Positions 29,401-41,400 of a stretch of DNA of 64,000 nt are shown here, piece by piece. Positions within the stretch are counted from its first letter, which is position 1. Each line of letters starts with the position of its first letter. A program made the position numbers and the translations under genes. Source of the stretch: Brachionus manjavacas (Eukaryota; Rotifera; Eurotatoria; Ploima; Brachionidae); the NCBI GenBank assembly GCA_019054805.1, contig JAHQIY010000041.1:268200-332199 (forward strand), read 5' to 3'. A model generated the notes under the pieces. That model was not told the origin of the DNA. It made no database searches and saw only the letters and a program-made list of their open reading frames with translations.

Positions 29401-30620
29401 TTTTGCATAATTCGAAAAATTCATTGCAAAAAACCCATTTGAAAAACGTCAAAAAATGGGTTTTTTGCTCTTTTTCGAAGTCCCCTAATTTCTTTTTCTT
29501 TTACTTTTTGGACTCCTGTAAATTGTATCATGGAGAACTTTTTGCGTTCTTGAATCTGAGCTATTAATTATTATCGTAGCTAGAAAATTGACCATTCTGC
29601 AGTGACTTGAAAACTGAGTCCTTGGCAAACACTTGTAAGTTTCCCATGTGCATTACTTTTCGAATCTTTGACCTTTTTTTGATCTGTAAAAGCCAAAGTA
29701 AAGAAAATTTCAAGATCTATCTAGTGGTAATTTTGGTTTGCATAATTCGAAAAATTCATTGCAAAAACCCATTTGAAAAACGTCAAAAAATGGGTTTTTT
29801 GCTCTTTTTCGAAGTCGCCTATTTTTTTGTTCTTTTACTTTTTTGGACTCCTGTAAATTGTATCATGCAGAACTTTTTGCGTTCTTGAATTTGAGTTATT
29901 AGTCATTATCGTAGCTAGAAAATTGACCATTCTGCAGTGACTTGAAAACTGAGTCCTTGGCAAACACTTGTAAGTTTCCCATGTGCATAACTTTTCGAAT
30001 CTTTGACCTTTTTTTGATCTGTAAAAGCTAAAGTAAAGAAAATTTCAAGATCTATCTAGTGGTAACTTCGGTTTTGCATAATTCGAAAAATTCATTGCAA
30101 AAAACCCATTTAAAAAACGTCAAAAAATGGGTTTTTTGCCCTTTTTTCGAAGTCGCCTAATTTCTTGTCCTTTTGACTTTTTGGACTCCTGTAAATTGTA
30201 TCATGTAGAACTTTTTGCGTTCTTGAATTTGAGCTATTAATCATTATCGTAGCTAGAAAATTGACCATTCTGCAGTTACTTGAAAACTGAGTCCTTGGCA
30301 AACACTTGTAAGTTTCCCATGTGCATAACTTTTCGAATCTTTGACCTTTTTTTGATCTGTAAAAGCCAAAGTCAAGAAAATATCAAGATCTTTCTAGTGG
30401 TAATTTTGGTTTTGCATAATTCGAAAAATTTATTGCAAAAAACCCATTTGAAAAACGTCAAAAAATGGGTTTTTTGCTCTTTTTCGAAGTCGCCTAATTT
30501 TTTGTTCTTTTGCCTTTTGTGACTCCTGTGAAATTTTATCATGTAGAACTTTTTGCGTTCTTGAATTTGAGTTATTAATCATTATCGTAGCTAAAAAATT
30601 GACCATTCTGCAGTTACTTG
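26470..30620 (+). repeat. Four-monomer higher-order repeat inside the array
   Basis: The marker variant GTGACTCCTGTGAAATTTT occurs at about 26485, 27828, 29172 and 30519, every 1343-1347 bp (four monomers), each time followed by the same GCTAAAAAATTGACC and CAGTTACTTG variants in the next monomer. Between these, three monomers of the other type intervene. Confidence 0.7.
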
Positions 30621-33600
30621 AAAACTGAGTCCTTGGCAAACACTTGTAAGTTTCCCATGTGCATAACTTTTCGAATCGTTGACCTTTTTTGATCTGTAAA
30701 AGCCAAAGTCAAGAAAATATCAAGATCTATCTAGTGGTAACTTTGGTTTTGCATAATTCGAAAAATTCATTGCAAAAAACCCATTTGAAAAACGTCAAAA
30801 AATGGGTTTTTTGCTCTTTTTCGAAGTCGCCTAATTTTTTGTTCTTTTACCTTTTTGGACTCCTGTAAATTGCATCATGCAGAACTTTTTGCGTCCTTGA
30901 ATTTGAGCTATTAATTATTTTCGTAGCAAGAAAATTGCCATTCTGCAGTGACTTGAAAACTGAGTCCTTGGCAAACACTTGTAAGTTTCCCATGTGCATA
31001 ACTTTTCGAATCTTTGACCTTTTTTTGATCTGTAAAAGCCAAAGTAAAGAAAATTTCAAGATCTATCTAGTGGTAATTTTGGTTTTGCATAATTCGAAAA
31101 ATTCATTGCAAAAAACCCATTTGAAAAACGTCAAAAAATGGGTTTTTTGCTCTTTTTCGAAGTCGCCTAATTTTTTGTTCTTTTACCTTTTTGGACTCCT
31201 GTAAATTGTATCATGTAGAACTTTTTGCTTTCTTGAATTTGAGCTATTAGTCATTATCGTAGCTAGAAAATTGACCATTCTGCAGTGACTTGAAAACTGA
31301 GTCCTTGGCAAACACTTGTAAGTTTCCCATGTGCATAACTTTTCGAATCTTAGACCTTTTTTTAATCTGGAAAAGCCAAAGTCAAGAAAATATCAAGATC
31401 TATCTAGTGGTAACTTCGGTTTTGCATAATTCGAAAAATTCATTGCAAAAAACCAATTTGAAAAACGTCAAAAAATGGGTTTTTTGCTCTTTTTCGAAGT
31501 CGCCTAATTTTTTGTTCTTTTACCTTTTGTGACTCCTGTGAAATTTTATCATGAAGAACTTTTTGCGTTCTTGAATTTGAGTTATTAATCATTATCGTAG
31601 CTAGAAAATTGACCATTCTGCAGTGACTTGAAAACTGAGTCCTTGGCAAACACTTGTAAGTTTCCCATGTGCATAACTTTTCGAATCTTTGACCTTTTTT
31701 TGATCTGTAAAAGCCAAAGTCAAGAAAATATCAAGATCTATCTAGTGGTAACTTCGGTTTTGCATAATTCGTAAAATTCATTGCAAAAAACCCATTTGAA
31801 AAACGTCAAAAAATGGGTTTTTTGCTCTTTTTCGAAGTCCCCTAATTTTTTGTTCTTTTACCTTTTTGGACTCCTGTAAATTGTATCATGTAGAACTTTT
31901 TGCTTTCTTGAATTTGAGCTATTAGTCATTATCGTAGCTAGAAAATTGACCATTCTGCAGTGACTTGAAAACTGAGTCCTTGGCAAACACTTGTAAGTTT
32001 CCCATGTGCATAACTTTTCGAATCTTAGACCTTTTTTTAATCTGTAAAAGCCAAAGTCAAGAAAATATCAAGATCTTTCTAGTGGTAATTTTGGTTTTGC
32101 ATAATTCGAAAAATTCATTGCAAAAAACCCATTTGAAAAACGTCAAAAAATGGGTTTTTTGCTCTTTTTCGAAGTCCCCTAATTTTTTGTTCTTTTACTT
32201 TTTTGGACTCCTGTAAATTGTATCATGCAGAACTTTTTGCGTTCTTGAATTTGAGTTATTAATCATTATCGTAGCTAAAAAATTGACCATTCTGCAGTGA
32301 CTTGAAAACTGAGTCCTTGGCAAACACTTGTAAGTTTCCCATGTGCATTACTTTTCGAATCTTTGACCTTTTTTTGATCTGTAAAAGCCAAAGTCAAGTA
32401 AATTTCAAGATCTATCTAGTGGTAACTTCGGTTTTGCATAATTCGAAAAATTCATTGCAAAAAACCCATTTGAAAAACGTCAAAAAATGGGTTTTTTGCT
32501 CTTTTTCGAAGTCGCCTAATTTCTTGTCCTTTAGACTTTTTGGACTCCTGTAAATTGTATCATGCAGAACTTTTTGCGTTCTTGAATTTGAGTTATTAAT
32601 CATTATCGTAGCTAGAAAATTGACCATTCTGCAGTGACTTGAAAACTGAGTCCTTGGCAAACACTTGTTAGTTTCCCATGTGCATAACTTTTCGAATCTT
32701 TGACCTTTTTTTGATCTGTAAAAGCCAAAGTCAAGAAAATTTCAAGATCTATCTAGTGGTAATTTCGGTTTTGCATAAATCGAAAAATTCATTGCAAAAA
32801 ACCCATTTGAAAAACGTCAAAAAATGGGTTTTTTGCTCTTTTTCGAAGTCCCCTAATTTTTTGTTCTTTTACCTTTTGTGACTCCTGTGAAATTTTATCA
32901 TGCAGAACTTTTTGCGTTCTTGAATTTGAGTTATTAATCATTATCGTAGCTAAAAAATTGACCATTCTGCAGTGACTTGAAAACTGAGTCCTTGGCAAAC
33001 ACTTGTAAGTTTCCCATGTGCATAACTTTTCGAATCTTTGACCTTTTTTTGATCTGTAAAAGCCAAAGTAAAGAAAATTTCAAGATCTATCTAGTGGTAA
33101 TTTTGGTTTGCATAATTCGAAAAATTCATTGCAAAAAACCCATTTGAAAAACGTCAAAAAATGGGTTTTTTGCTCTTTTTCGAAGTCGCCTAATTTCTTG
33201 TCCTTTTGACTTTTTGGACTCCTGTAAATTGCATCATGCAGAACTTTTTGCGTCCTTGAATTTGAGATTTTAATCATTATCGGAACTAGAAAATTGACCA
33301 TTATGCAGTGACTTGAAAACTGAGTCCTTGGCAAACACTTGTAAGTTTCCCATGTGCATAACTTTTCGAATCTTTGACCTTTTTTTGATCTGTAAAAGCC
33401 AAAGTCAAGAAAATATCAAGATCTTTCTAGTGGTAACTTCGGTTTTGCATAATTCGAAAAATTCATTGCAAAAAACCCATTTGAAAAACGTCAAAAAATG
33501 GGTTTTTTGCTCTTTTTCGAAGTCGCCTAATTTTTTGTTCTTTTACCTTTTTGGACTCCTGTGAAATTTTATCATGTAGAACTTTTTGCGTTCTTGAATT

Positions 33601-36600
33601 TGAGTTATTAATCATTATCGTAGCTAAAAAATTGACCATTCTGCAGTTACTTGAAAACTGAGTCCTTGGCAAACACTTGTAAGTTTCCCATGTGCATAAG
33701 AATCTTTGACCTTTTTTGATCTGTAAAAGCCAAAGTCAAGAAAATTTCAAGATCTATCTAGTGGTAACTTCGGTTTTGCATAATTCGAAAAATTCATTGC
33801 AAAAAACCCATTTGAAAAACGTCAAAAAATGGGTTTTTTGCTCTTTTTCGAAGTCGCCTAATTTTTTGTTCTTTTGCCTTTTGTGACTCCTGTGAAATTT
33901 TATCATGTAGAACTTTTTGCGTTCTTGAATTTGAGTTATTAATCATTATCGTAGCTAAAAAATTGACCATTCTGCAGTTACTTGAAAACTGAGTCCTTGG
34001 CAAACACTTGTAAGTTTCCCATGTGCATAACTTTTCGAATCTTTGACCTTTTTTTGATCTGTAAAAGCCAAAGTCAAGAAAATTTCAAGATCTTTCTAGT
34101 GGTAACTTCGGTTTTGCATAAATCGAAAAATTCATTGCAAAAAACCCATTTGAAAAACGTCAAAAAATGGGTTTTTTGCTCTTTTTCGAAGTCGCCTAAT
34201 TTCTTGTCCTTTTACTTTTTGGACTCCTGTGAAATTTTATCATGTAGAACTTTTTGCGTTCTTGAATTTGAGTTATTAATCATTATCGTAGCTAAAAAAT
34301 TGACCATTCTGCAGTTACTTGAAAACTGAGTCCTTGGCAAACACTTGTAAGTTTCCCATGTGAGAATCTTTGACCTTTTTTTGATCTGTAAAAGCCAAAG
34401 TCAAGAAAAATTTCAAGATCTATCTAGTGGTAACTTCGGTTTTGCATAATTCGAAAAATTCATTGCAAAAAACCCATTTGAAAAACGTCAAAAAATGGGT
34501 TTTTTGCACTTTTCGAAGTCGCCTAATTTTTTGTTCTTTTGCCTTTTGTGACTCCTGTGAAATTTTATCATGTAGAACTTTTTGCGTTCTTGAATTTGAG
34601 TTATTAATCATTATCGTAGCTAAAAAATTGACCATTCTGCAGTTACTTGAAAACTGAGTCCTTGGCAAACACTTGTAAGTTTCCCATGTGCATAACTTTT
34701 CGAATCTTTGACATTTTTTTGATCTGTAAAAGCCAAAGTCAAGAAAATTTCAAGATCTATCTAGTGGTAACTTCGGTTTTGCATAATTCGAAAAATTTAT
34801 TGCAAAAAACCCATTTGAAAAACGTCAAAAAATGGGTTTTTTGCTCTTTTTCGAAGTCGCCTAATTTTTTGTTCTTTTACCTTTTTGGACTCCTGTGAAA
34901 TTTTATCATGTAGAACTTTTTGCGTTCTTGAATTTGAGTTATTAATCATTATCGTAGCTAAAAATTGACCATTCTGCAGTTACTTGAAATTTGAGTCCTT
35001 GGCAAACACTTGTAAGTTTCCCATGTGCGAATCTTTGACCTTTTTTTGATCTGTAAAAGCCAAAGTCAAGAAAATATCAAGATCTTTCTAGTGGTAACTT
35101 CGGTTTTGCATAATTCGAAAAATTCATTGCAAAAAACCCATTTGAAAAACGTCAAAAAATGGGTTTTTTGCCCTTTTTACGAAGTCGCCTAATTTCTTGT
35201 TCATTTACCTTTTTGGACTCCTGTAAATTGTATCATGTAGAACTTTTTGCGTTCTTGAATTTGAGTTATTAATCATTATCGTAGCTAAAAAATTGACCAT
35301 TCTGCAGTTACTTGAAAACTGAGTCCTTGGCAAACACTTGTAAGTTTCCCATGTGAGAATCTTTGACCTTTTTTTGATCTGTAAAAGCCAAAGTCAAGAA
35401 AATTTCAAGATCTATCTAGTGGTAACTTCGGTTTTGCATAATTCGAAAAATTCATTGCAAAAAACCCATTTGAAAAACGTCAAAAAATGGGTTTTTTGCT
35501 CTTTTTCGAAGTCGCCTAATTTTTTGTTCTTTTACCTTTTTGGACTCCTGTAAATTGTATCATGTAGAACTTTTTGCGTCCTTGGATTTGAGATTTTAAT
35601 CATTATCGGAGCTAGAAAATTGACCATTCTGCAGTGACTTGAAAACTGAGTCCTTGGCAAACACTTGTAAGTTTCCCATGTGCATAACTTTTCGAATCTT
35701 TGACCTTTTTTTGATCTGTAAAAGCCAAAGTCAAGAAAATTTCAAGATCTTTCTAGTGGTAACTTTGGTTTTGCATAATTCGAAAAATTCATTGCAAAAA
35801 ACCCATTTGAAAAACGTCAAAAAATGGGTTTTTTGCTTCTTTTCGAAGTCGCCTAATTTTTTGTTCTTTTACCTTTTTGGACTCCTGTGAAATTTTATCA
35901 TGTAGAACTTTTTGCGTTCTTGAATTTGAGTTATTAATCATTATCGTAGCTAAAAAATTGACCATTCTGCAGTTACTTGAAATTTGAGTCCTTGGCAAAC
36001 ACTTGTAAGTTTCCCATGTGCATAACTTTTCGAATCTTTGACCTTTTTTTGATCTGTAAAAGCCAAAGTCAAGAAAATTTCAAGATCTATCTAGTGGTAA
36101 CTTCGGTTTTGCATAATTCGAAAAATTTATTGCAAAAAACCCATTTGAAAAACGTCAAAAAATGGGTTTTTTGCTCTTTTTCGAAGTCGCCTAATTTTTT
36201 GTTCTTTTACCTTTTTGGACTCCTGTGAAATTTTATCATGTAGAACTTTTTGCGTTCTTGAATTTGAGTTATTAATCATTATCGTAGCTAAAAATTGACC
36301 ATTCTGCAGTTACTTGAAATTTGAGTCCTTGGCAAACACTTGTAAGTTTCCCATGTGCGAATCTTTGACCTTTTTTTGATCTGTAAAAGCCAAAGTCAAG
36401 AAAATTTCAAGATCTATCTAGTGGTAACTTCGGTTTTGCATAATTCGAAAAATTTATTGCAAAAAACCCATTTGAAAAACGTCAAAAAATGGGTTTTTTG
36501 CTCTTTTTCGAAGTCGCCTAATTTTTTGTTCTTTTACCTTTTTGGACTCCTGTGAAATTTTATCATGTAGAACTTTTTGCGTTCTTGAATTTGAGCTATT

Positions 36601-38144
36601 AATCATTATCGTAGCTAGAAAATTGACCATTCTGCAGTGACTTGAAAACTGAGTCCTTGGCAAACACTTGTAAGTTTCCCATGTGCATAACTATTCGAAT
36701 CGTTGACCTTTTTTTGATCTGTAAAAGCCAAAGTCAAGAAAATTTCAAGATCTATCTAGTGGTAACTTCGGTTTTGCATAATTCGAAAAAATTCATTGCA
36801 AAAAACCCATTTGAAAAACGTCAAAAAATGGGTTTTTTGCTCTTTTTCGAAGTCGCCTAATTTTTTGTTCTTTTACCTTTTTGGACTCCTGTGAAATTTT
36901 ATCATGTAGAACTTTTTGCGTTCTTGAATTTGAGTTATTAATCATTATCGTAGCTAAAAAATTGACCATTCTGCAGTTACTTGAAATTTGAGTCCTTGGC
37001 AAACACTTGTAAGTTTCCCATGTGCGAATCTTTGGCCCTTTTGATCTGTAAAAGCCAAAGTCAAGAAAATTTCAAGATCTATCTAGTGGTAACTTCGGTT
37101 TTGCATAATTCGAAAAATTTATTGCAAAAAACCCATTTGAAAAACGTCAAAAAATGGGTTTTTTGCTCTTTTTCGAAGTCGCCTAATTTTTTGTTCTTTT
37201 ACCTTTTTGGACTCCTGTGAAATTTTATCATGTAGAACTTTTTGCGTTCTTGAATTTGAGTTATTAATCATTATCGTAGCTAAAAATTGACCATTCTGCA
37301 GTTACTTGAAATTTGAGTCCTTGGCAAACACTTGTAAGTTTCCCATGTGCGAATCTTTGACCTTTTTTTGATCTGTAAAAGCCAAAGTCAAGAAAATTTC
37401 AAGATCTATCTAGTGGTAACTTTGGTTTTGCATAATTCGAAAAATTCATAGCAAACCAATTTGAAAAACGTCAAAAAATGGGTTTTTTGCTCTTTTTCGA
37501 AGTCGCCTAATTTTTTGTTCTTTTACCTTTTTGGACTCCTGTAAATTGTATCATGTAGAACTTTTTGCGTTCTTGAATTTGAGATACTAATCATTATCGT
37601 AGCTAGAAAATTGACCATTCTGCAGTGACTTGAAAACTGAGTCCTTGGCAAACACTTGTAAGTTTCCCATGTGCATAACTTTTCGAATCTTTGACCTTTT
37701 TTTGATCTGTAAAAGCCAAAGTCAAGAAAATATCAAGATCTATCTAGTGGTAACTTTGGTTTTGCATAATTCGAAAAATTCATTGCAAAAAACCCATTTG
37801 AAAAACGTCAAAAAATGGGTTTTTTGCTCTTTTTCGAAGTCGCCTAATTTTTTGTTCTTTTACCTTTTGTGACTCCTGTGAAATTTTATCATGTAGAACT
37901 TTTTGCGTTCTTGAATTTGAGTTATTAATCATTATCGTAGCTAAAAAATTGACCATTCTGCAGTTACTTGAAAACTGAGTCCTTGGCAAACACTTGTAAG
38001 TTTCCCATGTGCATAACTTTTCGAATCTTTGACCTTTTTTTGATCTGTAAAAGCCAAAGTCAAGAAAATTTCAAGATCTATCTAGTGGTAACTTCGGTTT
38101 TGCATAATTCGAAAAATTCATTGCAAAAAACCCATTTGAAAAAG

Positions 38145-38421
38145 TTCAAAAAATGGGTTTACCTTTAAGGACTCAGATTTTCAATTGTAATCATGCAGAA
38201 CTTTTTGCGTTCTTGAATTTTTTAGATACGATAATGATTTATCGTAACTAGAAAATTATTGACCATTCTGCAGTGATTTGAAAACTGAGTTCTTGGCAAG
38301 AACTGCAAAAAGTTCTACATTGTGCATAAAATTTCACTAAGAAATCTTTGACCTTTTTTTGATCTATAAAGCCAAAGTCAAGAAAATATCAAAATCTATC
38401 TAGTGGTAACTTTAGTTTTGC
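38145..38421. other. End of clean forward sequence and strand switch
   Basis: Up to about 38145 monomers are regular. From there a forward-oriented monomer continues with many indels to about 38420 (TTTAGTTTTG), and then the sequence reads CGACTTCGAAAATTTTAGAG, which is the reverse strand of a monomer. The switch falls at the base of the monomer hairpin. Confidence 0.8.
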
Positions 38422-41400
38422 GACTTCGAAAATTTTAGAGCAAAAAAACCCATTTTTTGACGTTTTTCAAAAAATAGGGTTTTTTGCAATGAAATTTTTG
38501 AATTATGCAAAACCCAAAATTTACCACTAGAAAGATCTTGATATTTTGACTTTAGCTTTTACAAGATCAAAAAAAAGGTCTAAGAATTCAGAAAAGGTTA
38601 TGCACATGGGAAGACTTACGAAACTGTTCTGCCAAGGACTCGGTTTTCAAGTAACTGCAGAATGGTCAATTTTCTAGCTACGATAATGATTAATAACTCA
38701 ATATCAAGAACGCAAAAAAAGTTCTACATGATACAATTTCACGGGAGGAGTCCAAAAAGGTAAAAGAACAAAAAATTAGGCGACTTCGAAAAAGAGCAAA
38801 AAACCACATTTTTTGAACGTTTTTCAAATGGAGTTTTTGCAATAAATTTTTCGAGAATTATGCAAACCGAAGTTACCACTAGACTAGATCTTGAAATTTT
38901 CTTGACTTTTGGCTTTTACAGATCAAAAAAAAGGTCAAAAGATTCGAAAAGTAATGCACATAGGAAACTTACAAGTGTTTGCCAAAGACTGAGTTTTCAA
39001 GTCACTGCAGAATGGGTCAATTTTTTAGCTACGATAATGATTAGTAGCTCAAATTCAAGAAAGCAAAAAGTTCTACATGATACAATTTACAGAAGTCCAA
39101 AAAGTCAAAAGGACAAGAAATTAGGCGACTTCGAAAAGAAGCAAAAAACCCATTTTTTGACCTTTTCAAATTGGTTTTTTGCAACGAATTTTTCGAATTA
39201 TGGAAAACCAAAGTTACCACTAGATAGATCTTGAAATTTTCTTGACTTTGGCGATTACAGATCAAAAAAAAGGTAAAAGATTCGAAAAGTTATGCACATG
39301 GAAAACTTACAAGTGCTTGCCAAGGACTCAAATTTCAAGTGGCTGCAGAATGGTCAATTTTAAGCTACGGCATAATGATTAATAACTCAAATTCAAGAAC
39401 GCAAAAAGTTCTACCATGATCAAAATTTCACAGGAAATGTCCATAAAGGTTAAAGAACAAGAAATTAGAGCGACTTCCGAAAAAGAGCAAAAAACCCATT
39501 TTTTTTGACGTTTTCAAATGGGTTTTTTGCTATGAATTTTTCGAATTATGCAAAACCGAAATTACCACTAGAATAAGATCTTGAAATCTTTCTTGACTTT
39601 GAAAGCTTTTACAGAATCAAAAAAGGTCAAAGATTCGAAAAGTTATGCACATGGGAAACCTACAAGTGTTTGCCAAGGAACTCAGTTTCAAGTAACTGCA
39701 GAATGGTCAATTTTCTAGCTACGATAATGATTAATAACTCAATATCAAGAACGCAAAAAGTTCTGCATGATAAAATTTCACAGGAGTCCAAAGAGGTAAA
39801 AGAACAAAAAATTAGAGCGACTTCGAAAAGAGCAAAAACCCATTTTTTGACGTTTTTCAAATGGGTTTTTTGCAGTAAATTTTCGAATTTATGCAGAAAC
39901 CAAAGTTACCACTAGATGTCAGATCTTGAAATTTTCTTGACTTTGGCTTTACAGATCAAAAAAAGGTCGAAAAGTTATTCGAAAAGTTATGCACATGGGA
40001 AACTTACAAGTGTTTGCCAAGGACTCAGTTTTCAAGTCACTGCAGAAGTGGTCAATTTTCTAGCTACGATAATGATTAGTAACTCAAATTCAAGAACGCA
40101 AAAGTTCTGCGCATGATACAATTTACAGGAGTCCATAAAGGTAAAAGAACAAAAAATTGGGCGACTTCGAAAAAGGCATAAAAACCCCATTTTTTGACGT
40201 TTTTCAAATGGGTTTTTTTGAAATAAATTTTTCGAATTATGCAAAACCAAAGTTACCACTAGATAGATCTTGAAATTTTCTTGACTTTGGCTTCTACAGA
40301 TCAAAAAAAGGCCAAAGATTCGAAAAGTTATGCACATGGGAAACTTACAAGTGTTTGCCAAGGATCGAAATTTCGAAGTCACTTGCGGGAGAATGGGTCA
40401 ATTTTCTGGCTACGATAATGATTAAATAACTCAAATTCAAGAACGCAAAAAAGTTCTACATGAAATGCTTCACAGGAGTCCAAAAAAGGTAAAGAGAACA
40501 AAAAATTAGGCGACTTCTGAAAAAGAGCAAAAAACCCATTATTTTGACGTTTTTTCAAATGGGTTTTTTGCAATAAATTTTTTTCGAATTATGCAAAACC
40601 AAAATTACCACTAGAAAGATCTTGAAATTTTCTTGACTTTTTGGCTCTTACAGATCAAAAAAAGGTCAAAGATTCGAAAAGTTATGCACATGGGAAACTT
40701 ACAAGTGTTTGCCAATGACTCAGTGAGTTTTCAAGTCACTGCAGAATGGTCAATTTTCCCGAAGCTCCGATAATGATTAAAATCTCAAATTCAAAAGACG
40801 CAAGAAAGTTCTACATGATACAATTTACAGGAGTCCAAAAATGAGGACAGAAAAATTAGGCGACTTCGAAATAGAGCCAAAAAAACACATTTTTTGACGA
40901 TTTTTCAAATGGAGTTTTTTGCAATGAATTTTTCGAGATTTTGCAAAACCAAAGTTACCACTAGACCTAGATGTTGAAATTTTCTTGACTTTGGTTTTTA
41001 CAGATCAAAAAAAGGTCAAAGATTCGAAAAGTTATGCACATGGGAAACTTACAGAGTGTTTGCCAAGGACTCAGTTTTTCAGTCACTGCAGAGAGATGGT
41101 CAATTTTCTAGCTACGATAATGATGCTCAAATTCAAGAACGCAAAAAGTTCTACATATTGATAAAATTCTCACAGGAGTCCAAAAAGTTAAAAGGACAAA
41201 AAATTAGAGCGACTTCGAAAAGATCAAAAAACCCATTTTTTGACGTTTTTCAAATGGGTTTTTTACGTAAAATTTTTCGAGATTATACAAGAGCAAAATT
41301 ACCACCTAGATAGATCTTGATATTTTCTTGACTTTGGCCTTTACAGATCAAAAAAAAGGTCAAAGATTCGCAAAATTATGTTTGCATGGGAAACTTACTG

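Larger units (their letters stand above)
22916..38420 (+). repeat. Satellite array, forward block (about 46 monomers of ~337 bp)
   Basis: The landmark GACCATTCTGCAG recurs at 23197, 23535, 23872, 24208, 24546, 24882 and so on, a period of 336-338 bp. Monomers share most of their sequence; variable sites include TAACTTCGG or TAATTTTGG, TTCATTGC or TTTATTGC, and the short or long form of CTCCTGT(G)AAATT. The outermost monomer (22916-23180) is shorter and divergent. Each monomer carries one hairpin. Short open frames of 60-98 codons occur in nearly every monomer on both strands, but 337 is not a multiple of three and they show no family, so I regard them as chance. Sequence quality drops after about 38145. 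Confidence 0.95.

Noticed and set aside
22916-38420. Self-cleaving ribozyme in the satellite monomer
   Set aside because: I looked for a hammerhead core (CUGAUGA and GAAA with three stems) near the hairpin and did not find it.
38145-38421. A distinct junction element between the two arrays
   Set aside because: The stretch is a single noisy monomer followed directly by reverse monomers; no non-satellite sequence is present.
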